Positions 1 through 11,802 of a DNA stretch of 64,000 nucleotides are shown here, one piece after another; the first letter of the stretch is position 1; each line of letters begins with the position of its first letter. The notes beneath the pieces were generated by a model. It searched no databases. It was not told where the DNA came from and was given only the letters and a program-made list of their open reading frames with translations. The translations under genes and the position numbers were made by a program. The DNA is from Gonatopus flavifemur (Eukaryota; Arthropoda; Insecta; Hymenoptera; Dryinidae): positions 7,812,001-7,876,000 of the forward strand of contig JAFFJZ010000010.1 of NCBI GenBank assembly GCA_018340375.1, in the 5' to 3' direction.

Positions 1-302
1 TCAACTATGAAAAATAGTAGAAGTTGTTAGTTCAATAGATCATGAAAAAAATTCGTAAAAGATACCATATTTTTCCACCAAGTATTGATTGTAAAATGAA
101 GTATTTAATTTTACATTTTACCCATCGAGAAGGGAAAATTTTTTACTATTTTTTGATAGTAAAATCTAAAACTACTGCTTCCATACTATGAATAGGAAGG
201 GCACAAAAGATCCTTGCTATTAAACATTAGTCAGATTACCTATTTTTTTCCTATTCAGTGTGGTTGAAAAAAATATCAGGATAAATGGGAAAAAAGAATC
301 GC

Positions 303-369
303 TTCCACGAGAATTGAACACAGGACGTTGGGGCTGAACTCCAAGATTCTATCACTCAAACCACCGTCG
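303..369 (-). other. tRNA-like fragment (SINE-head-like)
   Basis: The minus strand has GGTGGTTTGAGTGATAGAAT (A-box-like) and TGTGTTCAATTCTCGTGG (B-box-like) about 45 bases apart. No cloverleaf closes. It resembles the sequence at 26003-26071. Confidence 0.4.
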
Positions 370-2489
370 GTCGTTTGAGTATATGGATCTTCTTTGGGTA
401 TATCAACTCGCGTTCATTCTTCAAACTTAAATATCTCGAAAACTGAGTCACACTAGGATAAAAGCCAAAGCACAGCTGCCTAAGATACACGTATAGCTTG
501 ATTCCATCAATAATTTCAATAGTCTCGGATTTTTCCTACGTAATTGAACTTTCTGTATCAACTTACTCAAGTTTACTAATATAAAGTTACTTGTTCTGCT
601 CAATATATTTTTTACTAATCGAAATTGTAAAGCTTACTATAAGCGTTCGTAAATTAACCTATAAATAGATGGTAGATATTATGCCAAATCTTATACTTTG
701 GAAAGCAGTCATGTTGTCTAAGCGAATTTTTCTGTGCTAATCAAAAATAAGTAATCCGAACTGTAGATAGGAATAGGTTCTTGGAGTTGATTTTACTATT
801 CAAGGATAGTAGAAAGTTTTACTGAGAAATAAGTTCCAACTACCTTTATTTTCTTCACAAATTTTTGTAGTATATCCAACGATTTTGAATTAATTACTTT
901 CACTTTATGATAATGCAAATATACTAATGCATCAGTGAATGTACTAATAAACTGTAATTTTTTTCTCAGTGTACTAGTCTTCGCATTTTGCATAGAATGC
1001 AAATAATGATTGAAGATAAATTCAAATCGTATAACCTTTGCTCTAGTTGAAAAAATTCTTAAAATCCACTTAAATCAAATCTGGCAAGATTGAATGGATT
1101 TCTATCTTGGAATTTGTTAATTATCGTAGATTTCTGATTCTCCTGTTAGCTCCGGACATGATATTTCACTTTGAATTTGAGTTTTATGCGGATTCTTTAG
1201 GGATTATTAATCACAGAATCATTTAACCGACTTCCCTCGATACCTTTAATCTTAAATTTGAATCAATGCTTGAATTCTTCACAATAAAATAACAAGAATA
1301 CATAAAAAATGAATTCGATCTGCCTTATGCATGTGTATAAATAATTAAGCGGAGGTTAGTAGACCGTAGCTTATGGTAGCACTCTTTCTAGAATAATACA
1401 ATCCATCCATCGTAACTCATTCCAGTGGTATCTTTCGGTCATGACAACTATTTCAAATAAATGCCTCGGTATCTCCTTGAACAATCAAACCGATTCATCA
1501 ATCTTTCATCTTTCCTCCTTTTGACTTAGAGACACGAAATCAAGAAGATAATAATCCATAATGATCCACCCAACCCTATCCTAACAATCCCGATTGTACA
1601 CCGAATTTTTGCACAAAAATAGGATCGCTCCCTCGATCCATTAATTATGGATACAGAGTAGTACAATAAAAATCCCCGTCGCTGGCGCATGAATATGGAT
1701 TTCACGCGTCTATTCTGAGCTTTGACTTCATCAATCTTGGATTCGGTCACTGGATTATTCGATCATACAGTTCCAGTTCTGTTGAGAATCGCGACGTTAT
1801 CATTAGGGTAACAAATATAACATTTGTATCGCGCATATGTATGAAGAACGATGAAGATCTCGAATTGACGTGTGCGAATTGAAATCATTCGCATTTATAC
1901 GTGGAAGATAATTTCATTGATTTGCCGAAGCGGGCAAATTTGTTTACATGCTCTGTCTGATATTCCCCGGATGACGAACCGATCACAATTAGAGCATATT
2001 CGAGTAAAGTTTGTCGCACGAAGTGGTAATCTGGTCTCTGCATCCGTCCATGAATTGCAATTTCCTGTCAAGGAACCTATCTATTTTCCATTCGTTTGTT
2101 CAATTTCACGAACATCTAGTTCAAGTTTAATCGGTACGGGAAAATTGAATGGTATTCATTGCTATTGTGATTTGACGTGATCAAGGTACGTTTTCAAAAC
2201 ATAAAATCAAACACCTTGACACTTGGGATACAAATTCAACATGTTTTTATCGACAATTTGAAACGATTTAAAGCGACGCTGTGTTGTTTACTAGTAAAAT
2301 CGGAACATTTCAAATTTCATTTTGCTCTTCAAAGACGGAAATTCATTGTCATACCGGACTTTTGGGGCCGTTGATTATGAATCTAACCTCACATTTCCAA
2401 AATTATCAATGTCGAATTCGATATGCCAGTTGAAACAATCTAAAACCATTTGAATTGAAGGAAAAATTACGCAGCGCGAGTTTTGGGTA

Positions 2490-2730
2490 CACGGGAAAAA
2501 ATGACCACGTAAGAATTACATGAAAAATGAGGTTATAATTACAGTGTGGATTTCATGTAGAATTTACTCCAGAGTCCTGTTGGATTTACATTGTTATCAT
2601 GGTTACCATGGCAACACGCCTGCGGTTTACTTCAGTAGCAATGTGAATTTTACTCCAATTGCATGCACTTCAGCAGTTATGTCAAAATAACAACAACCAA
2701 TGCAAAATCCACAAGTGATTTTTTTCCGTG
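2490..2730. mobile_element. TA-flanked element with CACGG tips
   Basis: Starts CACGGGAAAAAATGACCACG and ends AGTGATTTTTTTCCGTG; TA at 2488-2489 and 2731-2732. The inner arms pair only weakly (TGGATTT and GTAAA words), so it is an old or divergent copy of the shared-tip group. Confidence 0.7.
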
Positions 2731-4830
2731 TACGAATTCGCTCTTAGATTTTCAGAACTACAAATGGTGAATTAGATATAGTGACTGAAACAACTCAAAA
2801 CCAGTCGAATTTGAAAGGGAAGTGTGGATCGAGGGATATTTTTAGGGTCGCTAATTATAAATCTTTACTCAGATGCTCGTAAATGGCGGATTCAAAGTGG
2901 CGGTTTATATATGAGAAATCAACATTGGTTACGAATCTGGGCTCAGATTTCTGAAATTTGCTGCTATACTGAGATCAGATCGACCCTAATAATTGCTAGT
3001 TTAAAACTCCCTTTCCACGTCACTCTACTATAATGTGACATGTAATTTTTGAAACTTTTCTTTTCGCGAATAAATCGTCATTGCCCTTGGATGTTGAGTA
3101 AAAACAGCTATGAAAACATCGAATCAATTATTACTTTCCGAATTTTTAAAACTTCTTTTTCAATCATAAGACCTTCATTTTATTGAACTCGGCAAATTGC
3201 GTGACACGCGCCTCTCGTTGATACATGGAACATCATTGTCCAGTGTATCGTTAATCGATGCCCAGGAACATTACGCGCTTCTGCCTGCTAGTGGGCCACT
3301 GAAAGATGCCTGCACGTCAGGGAATGCAGTTCCGAACACGAAGGAATACACACCTTGGTGGGAATGGCCAATTTGAGGCTATAATAATAGCTCGTACCCG
3401 ACAAAATTGTTATCTCACAGCGAAATTGTAATCATAATTAAGGGCCATACCGTAACCAGGCTTGAAAATTGAAGTGGCTATATCAAGGAGCTGACGTTTC
3501 ATTCTCAACATCGATACGCAAAGTCGATTCAGAACTGCAGTTCTTTCGAGACTGATACCATAGTTGTCCATCCTTCACAATATCCGTAGAGGATTCAACG
3601 AAGTTGCAATTGAAATTTCTAATTCAAGTGTTGATTCGGGATGGAGAGAAAATGAACAATGATTAAGTATTTCTGACATCGACTAATCAATTTCAAATCA
3701 TCTGAAAAGAATGAGGAGTTGATTTTTTCTCTAAATTTGAAAATGTTGATGTTTTTCCAGGTGCTGATGATTCGGAATGAAAAAACTTGAGGGAAAATTC
3801 CGAATTGAAAAATAAAAAGAAAAAGAACTGGTAATCGATTGATTTATATGAGAAACACATTCAAAATTATTTAGTTCAATGTTATCCATACAGGAGAATA
3901 AAATAAGAAAATCAATTAGGAATTCGTTAATGTTTATTTCAATATAGAAATTTTTGACTCGGGGATGACTAATTTTTTGCTTCATAGGGCGGAATTAATT
4001 TGTTGTCTTGAGATTCAATTCATTAAACATTATCTCAAATACCGCTCCCTGCACTTGACTTTCCGTTAAATTGATGTCATGGGACGTTATTGTAATTAAA
4101 TCATGAAATATTCATAAATCGATATCAGTGATTGAGTAAAAAGTTCAAAATTCTGATTAAATACCATTGAATTCCATTGAAACCCATTCAATTGTCCTTC
4201 CTTTAATGAGATTCTATGGGATATTTTCAACAGAGATGAAAAAGAACATTAATACTTGTCATCCAAGTTATCAGCTAGTCTTTGACTCATCGCGATGTAT
4301 GTTTTGAGAAGTTGAAACTTGAGGACTGTCGAGCGGTAACGATACACGATAAAATTATATAATCTACATGTATAAACATAGGGTTATATAATTTCATCAC
4401 GTACAGAAATGCCAACCTCATATTATACGCGTGCAGAAAGTATACCGCGTACCACGATTTCTGGATTATCATTGACGTTACAGAAGTAGTGCGAATAACA
4501 CGAATACGATGTTGTTTGTAATAACGGATCTAATAATAGAATGATATATAAAAAAAATAGACATAGATGAGAATCATATTGAATTCACAAAGTAAGTTTT
4601 ATTGTCAGTTATATGATTCTATTGATTTTTTATTTCTTGTATACCACATCGAATATGTCGTGGAATAGTAAAAGCAAAGGCGGCTAGAGATCAGCCGTCG
4701 ATTGACATCGTCAAGAGGGCGGTGAAATTGACACAGCGAGGGCGCCACGACCCGAGTGAAAAAATTTGAAAAAGTTTATATTTTTTATATATAATTCATG
4801 TATAAGTATTATACAATTTTATATAAATTA

Positions 4831-5047
4831 CACTGAAAAAAAGGAAAATAGAGAAATTCACCGTATAGGATGATAACGCGTCGCTTCGAGTCTTTAAATG
4901 GGAATTTTTACAAAATATGTTGTCGAATAATTCACATTATGATACAAATATAGATTTTTTTCTTATGATGTGAATTATTTGTCAATATATTTTGTAAAAA
5001 TTTCCATTTGAATATACGGTAAATTTCTCTATTTTATTTTTTCCGTG
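4831..5047. mobile_element. TA-flanked hairpin with CACTGAAAAA tips
   Basis: A 217-base palindrome flanked by TA. The arms pair along AAAATAGAGAAATT / AATTTCTCTATTTT and TTTTTACAAAATATGTTG / CAATATATTTTGTAAAAA, with a loop near 4950. The left tip is CACTGAAAAA and the right tip is its variant TTTTTTCCGTG. Confidence 0.88.
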
Positions 5048-5312
5048 TATACATATATCATCTGAAGGCTCTCCAAGACACCACAAATCATGCGCCCTGG
5101 AACGTTTTTGAAACGTAAGAAAGCTTGTTTGAATGTTCAGAAAACGTCCCAGAGACACATTTTGCTGTCAGGGCTACTATATAAATAGAAGTGTGCGAAT
5201 CGAATTCGAATCGGATCGAATCGCTTTGATTTAAATCAAATTGAATCGAACTGGAGCGCTGAAAGGTTGAAGGGAGGACTCATGAATATACTCGACATAT
5301 TTCAAGAAGATA

Positions 5313-6576
5313 TTAGGTGTATAACTCTGCTTCCGCCGTTTTTTTCCGAAATCCTAGGCTTTATTTCAAAAAACTGGTTATACATTTATGATTCCAAGTA
5401 TTGTCCATCGCTGGTCACTACTTTCTCCCATCTTTCGGGCAGCATACGAATCCCGCATTGAAACAACTGGTTATCTTTTGAAGCGATCCAATTTTGTACT
5501 TCTTCATAAGACCGGAAGTGCTGGTCAGCTAGGCCGTGTGCCATTGATCGAAACAAGTGGTAGTCCGAGGGAGCAACGTCTGGAGAATACGGCGGGTGGG
5601 GTAGGACTTCCCATTTCAAAGTTTCCAAGTATGTCTTGACCACTTTCGCAACATGGGGTCGAGCATTGTCATGCTGTAAAATCACTTTATCATGTCTCTC
5701 GTTGTATTGCGGCCGTTTGTCTTTCAATGCTCGGCTCAAACGCATTAATTGCGTTCGATAACGATCGCCTGTGATTGTTTCAGTCGGTTTTAACAACTCA
5801 TAATACACTACGCCGAGCTGGTCCCACCAAATACCGAGCATAACCTTGGAACCGTGAATATTCGGTTTGGCCGTCGACGTGGAAGCATGGCCGGGATATC
5901 CTGCGCTTGGGATTATCGTAATGAACCCATTTTTCGTCCCCAGTCACAATGCGATGCAGAAATCCCGTCCGTCTTTGCCTTGCAAGCAGCTGTTCACAAA
6001 CACACAAACGCCGTTCAACATCTCTCGGCTTCAACTCGTACGGCACCCAATTTCCTTGTTTCTGAATCATTCCCATGACTTTCAGGCGTTTTGAAATGGC
6101 TGTTTGCGTCACTCCCAATGATCCTGCCAATTCTTGTTGCGTTTGACACGAGTCTTGATCAAGTAATGCCTCCAATTCTGCATCTTCGCAAACCTTCTCT
6201 CTTCCACCGCCATGCTGGTCTTCGACATTAAAATCACCGTTCTTGAAGCGTTGAAACCACTCTCGGCACGTTCTTTCACTAATAGCGGCCTCACCATAGG
6301 TATTTGAGAGCATTCGATGAGCCTCAGCCGCAGATTTCTTCATATTAAAGCAGAAAATCAAAACCTCCCGCAAATAACGAGGATTTGGCTCGTAAACTGA
6401 CATGTTTAATCGAGAATAACTTTATGATGCAGACACAAATCGACTAATATTTCGATGGCGTTATGTTTACAAATACCTAAGCTTATTGTATGACATCTAT
6501 GATCTATTTATCTCAACTACCACTTACCGCTACAGCCATGTATTGCAAAACGAAGGAAGCAAAGTTATACATCTAA
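5313..6576 (-). mobile_element. mariner DNA transposon, both ends present
   Basis: A 1264-base element bounded by inverted ends of about 30 bases: TTAGGTGTATAACTCTGCTT at the left, and on the opposite strand at the right TTAGATGTATAACTTTGCTT. The duplicated TA target lies at 5311-5312 and 6577-6578. Length and ends are typical of mariner. The transposase inside is frame-broken, so the copy is non-autonomous. Several differences between the two ends indicate moderate age. Confidence 0.96.
5386..6403 (-). pseudogene. mariner transposase, one frame break
   Basis: The transposase cuts and pastes its own element at TA sites. Reading on the minus strand from 6403, the first part (about 165 residues in frame) shows the two helix-turn-helix DNA-binding regions, the linker motif WVPYEL and the first catalytic aspartate in TGDEKW. 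The frame is then lost near 5890-5905, where a few codons are missing and the phase changes. The second part (from about 5841 down to 5386) has the second catalytic aspartate in HDNARPH and the third in YSPDVAPSDYH, with 34 residues between them, the D,D34D spacing of mariner. The total would be near the usual 345 residues. The style resembles transposases common in ants, bees and wasps (recalled, not searched). Not functional as it stands. Confidence 0.95.
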
Positions 6577-7186
6577 TAGTTTCAAATAATTCAACTCTAT
6601 CAACATGCATAAGATATTTTAGAGCTCCTATTTTCAGTAGTCTTAAATATTTCATGAATCATTATCATTCTTCGATTGGGATAACGTAAATCTACCAGTC
6701 GCTCCAAGTATCACTGTTCTGAGGGTGTGATATCCCGAATTTCAGTGGTTTTGGATGGTCTAGATTAATTCCATACATTGCAATTTGGGAATTTTAGAAT
6801 TCAAGATATTGTATTCTCCAGAAAACGACGCTTTCAGGTAGATAATACAAATTTTCCTTTAAAAAAAATTCTCTCACTTCCGGTATGAATGAGTTTAGAA
6901 ACCGGAAGGTGTTCTTTTCTCTTCCCTTTCAATGCTCTTGACGTTTCATATATATAAACAAGCATTGGCTTGCATTTCAATGTGTCCGACGCATTTGCAA
7001 AGAAAAATGAGGTATACCTGTTAAAATGTTTTACATTTGTTAGCGTGAAAGAGAATTAAAAATAAAAAAAACGAACCTGCCCTAGCAGAAATGACTCTAG
7101 CCACCTCATAGTTAATGTCAAGGCCCTGTCTAGTGACTAGCTTCACTGCTAGTGCCTTGAAAGGTGCTAGACAACCGCTATAATCA

Positions 7187-7799
7187 TTTTTACTGGGGTG
7201 TCTTTCGCTGCTTTAAAACCACTGGTAGATTTTTCTTCTTGTGTAAGATAAGTTCTCTTGGGCATCTTTTTCCAGAACAATCCGGTTTCATCGCAGTTGA
7301 ATATTTGCGCAACAGAATATCCTTTCTCCCTTATCACATTTCGGATGAATTCGGGAAATTTCCGAGCTGCACTTTCGCCAGAGAAACTAACGTTATGTAA
7401 GGAAAACCTTGATTCAAATCGGTCGAATCAACCCCTACTAGCTATAAAACTTTCTTCATCTTGAGAATCATTGTTGGCTTTTAAATGTTCATAATAAACT
7501 ATTGCCTGCCTCCGAATTGCTTCTCCCACTCACGGGAACTTTTAAATGAATTAAATTTTGAATCCATATGATTAACATATCTTCCATTTTTTCCATAATT
7601 GGCCCTCTGCTCATTTTACATGCTTTAGAGCGAGAACCAAGATTTTTCACACTATCTGTCTCTGATCGATCGTATTGTCGACTCATTAATTCCGAATTCG
7701 CGGGCAATGCTGGCAATTCTTTCTCTCTTCCCCAAAAGATCCAAGATTTATATTTTCTCTGCTAAATCCATCACTTTCTTGTCGCGAGCCATAGTTTTA
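7187..7799 (-). pseudogene. Tigger/pogo-like transposase remnant
   Basis: A minus-strand start at 7799 gives MARDKKVMDLAEKI and then a stop. A second frame resumes with a helix-turn-helix-like stretch (SIAREFGINESTIRSIRD), and a third continues toward the catalytic core. Near 7300 the core reads IREKGYSVAQIFNCDETGLF followed by WKKMPKRTY and GFKAAKD. The D in FNCDETGLFW is the first catalytic residue of the DDE/D domain in Tigger and jerky-type proteins. Several frameshifts and stops, and loss of everything after GFKAAKD, make it a dead fragment. Confidence 0.8.
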
Positions 7800-7962
7800 C
7801 GAAAAATTTTGACAACCTCGAATAAAAAGTTAACAATTTCTGACAAACAAATGTACATCAAATAGTGAATGTAGCTACGAAACCGCGAATACGCGAAGCA
7901 AATATGCGCGAATAACAAAGCAAGGTCTATATTCAAAAACCGCGAATAACGGGATTTGACTG
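7187..7962 (-). mobile_element. Tigger/pogo-like transposon fragment
   Basis: On the minus strand, the right boundary at 7962 starts CAGTCAAATCCCGTTATTCG, a pogo/Tigger-type end, with TA next to it at 7963-7964. Related CGCGAATA words recur just inside (7881-7915). The coding part follows (see the pseudogene). No matching end was found on the left, where recognisable similarity stops near 7187, so the copy is truncated. Confidence 0.75.
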
Positions 7963-8564
7963 TATCAACCATTTCCAAGAAGAGGAAGAAGTTTTGCACT
8001 CTATTGCCTCTGATTATGAAAAACCTCTTTGCTCCGCTTGCTTTTTTTCACCGCCGTGGTTCGGAGTGCTCTTTTGGTTTGCAATTTCATAGACCTGACG
8101 GTTCTCTCTTCGTTCGAATCTTGACACTTCTAATGAGCTCGCTTCAGTCATAATTTGGTAAATTGATAGTGCTCGCTGCGCACTTTTACAATCCTGATGA
8201 CGCTTGCTTTGCACGCGTTTTTTAAAACCTGATAATTCAAAATACTCGATGATGTGATGAAATTCATCGAAGGTGCCACGCATCTCGTTTTGTATGAAGA
8301 AGTTTTAAATTCTAGATGCGCATCAATTTTTATGAATACTATTTATGTTTTGAGATTCGAAATCCCGAGTCGATTTAATTCCTAGACACGAAGCTGAAAG
8401 TGGTAGCCGTAAAGCTAGCAGCCGATTGTCATAACTTTTCACACAACATTTTTATCAAGGATTTAAGCAACTGAAACGTCACAAAGTGGAACACTGCTCA
8501 ATCGATTTCTGGTATAAAGAGGCTTGAACAACGTTTAATAAAAAGTTACAACAATCGGCTGCTA

Positions 8565-9100
8565 CCCAAACAGACACAAGAGATCTTTTAGAATTCTGAA
8601 AGATATCTTCCAAAAGTACAAAAAGTCTTGAAGAATTTTCTGAAACAGATATCTTTTCGTATTCGAAAAGATGTCTCATGCAACATGAATAGATTTCTAA
8701 AAGATCTCTCGGAGACTTCTCAAACATATCTTTAAGAAGAAATTAGGAAATCTCAAAGAATTCTTCAAGATTTCTCAAAGATGTCTTGAAAAATTCATAA
8801 AAATCTCTCGCACTCCTATGAAGTTTACTTTATCTCGATCCTTGAGGTTGCGGGAATCGAACCCGCGCATCTTACGATGTATTCGCGCTCCAGTGAGCTG
8901 AGCTATGCTGACAGTTTGATTTTGATGCTCAATATGACATAGTGAAATATTGTCAGTGGTGTACATTTTCAGAGTAAAAGTGATCTTTTGAAAAAATCTT
9001 CTTGAACATGTCTTCCAAGAAGATATCTTACAAACGCTTCTAACGCTATCTCTTAATTGAATATCCTTTTAGTTATCTTCGAGAACTGCGTGCTGTGGGG
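8565..9100. mobile_element. TA-flanked CCC...GGG hairpin (AAGATATCT family)
   Basis: Begins TA|CCCAAACAGACACAAGAGAT and ends CTGCGTGCTGTGGG|TA. The arms are full of AAGATCT, AAGATATCTT and GAATTCTT words, shared with 48521-48769. A tRNA-like stretch (8841-8913) sits in the middle, probably a later insertion or captured sequence. Confidence 0.7.
8841..8913 (-). other. tRNA-like sequence (not a functional tRNA)
   Basis: On the minus strand, CATAGCTCAGCTCACTGGAG resembles a D-arm with A box, and GCGGGTTCGATTCCCGC is a perfect T-arm with B box. The acceptor ends do not pair and the anticodon arm cannot form a normal 5-base stem with a 7-base loop. Probably a tRNA-derived repeat. Confidence 0.55.
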
Positions 9101-9136
9101 TAGTTTCAGCTTCATTTCTTAGACTAATTTTGTCCT

Positions 9137-9275
9137 GATTGTTGAATAATGTGGACGAAAATAGTACTTCTTCAAGATTTTAGTCTGAATTTCTTTCCCA
9201 GCGAATAAAAATGATCGAGGAAAAATCCAGACTGAAATCTTGAAAGAGTACTGTTTTTGTCCGCATTATTCAGTC
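9137..9275. repeat. Imperfect hairpin
   Basis: TGTTGAATAATGTGGACGAA pairs with TTTTGTCCGCATTATTCAG, and CTTCAAGATTTTAGTCTG with CAGACTGAAATCTTGAA. The loop is about 30 bases. No clear target duplication. Confidence 0.7.
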
Positions 9276-10690
9276 TAAAAATGACATATGAAATGAAATT
9301 TACAAATATTCTTTACAGTGCAGCACAGAATATTTCAATGGGATGTAAAGGATATTTCACAGATGTCTATGGCACGTTTTTACATCTAAAATGTTTCTCA
9401 CAATTTTGTAAGTGGTTTTTTTGCCTACAACGAACTCTGGTACATTCTATGAATATTGAAGGAATATTCATAGAATGCTTTTGTGCTCTTTGAATCGAGA
9501 TTTGTATTATAAAATAGATCATTCCACGAGTTTTGTATCCCAAGTAAATCTAATTCGCCATCAGAAAAATTGCAACACTTCATTATAAAATATCCCATCC
9601 AACTTGAAAATCATTAAACTAAATGATCGAATCAATACAACTACTTGAACTGCACTGTACATAATTCTAAGCTCTCATAAAATAAGAAGAGACTACCGAT
9701 AATAAGTTTTTATAAAACTACGACTCAAGTGAACTTGTTCATACTCAATTGCTATACTCTAATCAATATACGTATATTATTCTTGACAAACTTTCGTCAT
9801 ATTTGCCACAGTTCATAGAGCAAGAGAAAAACAATAGTTGATAGACGGACAGGAATTGGTGATAAGTTGTACTTTGATCATACCATGATGAGTATGAATC
9901 AATGTACCGAAAGGAATTCCTCTTTTCAAATCAATGACAAAGTTTTCATAATGAAACTATCGAAGAGTCATTTGATGGAATTTTTAGTGAAAATCTTTGA
10001 AGATTTTTCATACTTTTTATTGAAACTTTTTCTAGCTTGATTGAAAAAGAGTAAACAAAACAAATACCTTCACTTTGAATATAAAACAATAGAATCTTTG
10101 GAAATATTATAAAATTTTCCAATATCGTTAAATTAAACATTCCTCTACAACGGCACTCCTTCAATTGCTTTAGTTATTCAAATCCAAATTCAAATACAAG
10201 ATTCCCAATTGTCCGTGACAACACTGAATAACATGTACATCGATGGCAAACTCAATCCGATGACCAAATATTTACTTGTACGTTTTGCTGTTGAAGGTGA
10301 AGTGGGCTGAATCAATTATAAATCTTTCAATGTGAATTGCGCTATCGACGAGCAAGGGGATGCTATTATCCATAGTCGGATGTTATTGAAACGCTTCTCG
10401 ATGGAATCACAGTTTTTTCACAATATATTCGAAAATTCAAGTCCCAAAGTTCCTAAAGTTTGGGGAGGAATGATCTTTCAAAGGTCATTCGAAATTCTTG
10501 TTGGTAATATTTTATCAATTCTGAAAGAAAGGGAAAAGGTTTCGAGATCAATGGAGTGGATTTATCAGAATTCCCTTCAATATTCCCGATGGAAATTATT
10601 CTCAATGAATCCTCAATATTTTCTTGGAGATAATTCACCTGAATCGGCACGTTGGGGGAATTTTCCAATTATTCTGATCTTTTTTAGATA

Positions 10691-10794
10691 CAGTGCAACC
10701 TCTCAAGAAGGCCGCTCATCGTCTTTCTCATTCGCATGGTTGTTGCCTCGCATTGGAGAGAGACACGGAGCGGCCTTATTGAGGGGTTACACTG
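10691..10794. mobile_element. Pogo/Tigger-type MITE, 104 bases
   Basis: A short palindrome starting CAGTGCAACCTCTCAAGAAG and ending with its near complement (CTTATTGAGGGGTTACACTG), flanked by TA at 10689-10690 and 10795-10796. The arms contain GGCCGCTC/GAGCGGCC. CAGTG termini and a TA duplication fit a non-autonomous pogo-like element. Confidence 0.85.
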
Positions 10795-11198
10795 TAACAT
10801 GATGAGGGGTGGAGATGTGAGTTGGGTCTTCGAGTTCGTAGAAAAAATATAAAGAAATTTTTTGTTCTCTGAAGTAGTGGTTCTGATTGACGTTTTTTCA
10901 AAATGAACAAATTTACTCGAAATCCTTCTCGAAATCCGAGTAGGAAAGTTTTCTAAATTATATATAATTTATATATAATTCTGAAAATTTTTCCACACGG
11001 GAAAGGAGACAGGGTTCTTTCTAGTTACTCGAAGAGTAGAATTCCACTCCAAGAAATTCGGAAGGTTATTTATCAACATCCCTAAACGCGTGTTTATTGA
11101 TGCCTACGTTGCCTTTTCGTTAACTCGATGTATATGGATCCGAGAAACTTTATAATTCAGTACCACTGTACAATAAATTTCAATAAAAATTGATCCCT

Positions 11199-11616
11199 AT
11201 AACAGGGCTCCTACTGTTACTATTTCTTTTTATTCCTGATTGGCCTTTCCACACGGAAAGACTGGGTCTATTGATATTTAGAAGGAATCTATCAACGTCT
11301 AGAAAAATGAGTGTTAATTTAGGGAAAAGAAGGATCACTGAGAAATATTCGTAGTGAGTCTACTAAAAATTTGTAGTTGAAATATTAACAGTTGATAGTT
11401 TCATTGGTATTTTTCACAGTAAAACTATTAATTGTTAATACATCGACTACGAATTTTCAGTAGACTCACTACGAATATTTTTCAGCGATTCTCGTTTTCC
11501 TCAAATTGATAGTTATTTTTCTGAATATTAATAGATCTGGTCTTTCCGTGTAACCAACAAGACCACTGATTGGGTAATTCCGTTGGAAAAAGTAACCAAG
11601 TGGGAGCCCTGCTATA
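11199..11616. mobile_element. Long palindrome, about 420 bases
   Basis: Outer arms AACAGGGCTCCTACTGTTAC and GTAACCAAGTGGGAGCCCTG. Inner arms ACACGGAAAGACTGGGTCTA and AGATCTGGTCTTTCCGTGT, then TCGTAGTGAGTCTACT and AGTAGACTCACTACGA. The loop is near 11405. It pairs almost end to end, with mismatches scattered along the arms. Confidence 0.85.
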
Positions 11617-11802
11617 AATCCCTGTGCGGCAAAGAATCCTATAAGAATTGCAAAAAATATATAAACTAAAGATGTACAGGTATCTCTCTTTATCAGGTTG
11701 GGTTGATCTTATTCAAGTTGGCTGCTCGAATTCAATAGGGTTACTCCAGTTTAACATTTTCAGCTTTAGTTCGAAGCCTCATTGTCTTTGACTTCATGTA
11801 AG

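Noticed and set aside
5388..6094. + strand ORFs over the mariner
   Set aside because: They are antisense shadows of the transposase.
7963..8300. Continuation of the Tigger transposase to the right
   Set aside because: The element end and TA at 7962-7964 mark its border; the 89-codon ORF beyond shows no transposase motif.
8841..8913. A functional tRNA gene
   Set aside because: The acceptor stem does not pair and the anticodon stem-loop is abnormal.
10332..10802. 156-codon + strand ORF
   Set aside because: The last third is the 104-base MITE, and the rest has no family features or codon bias.
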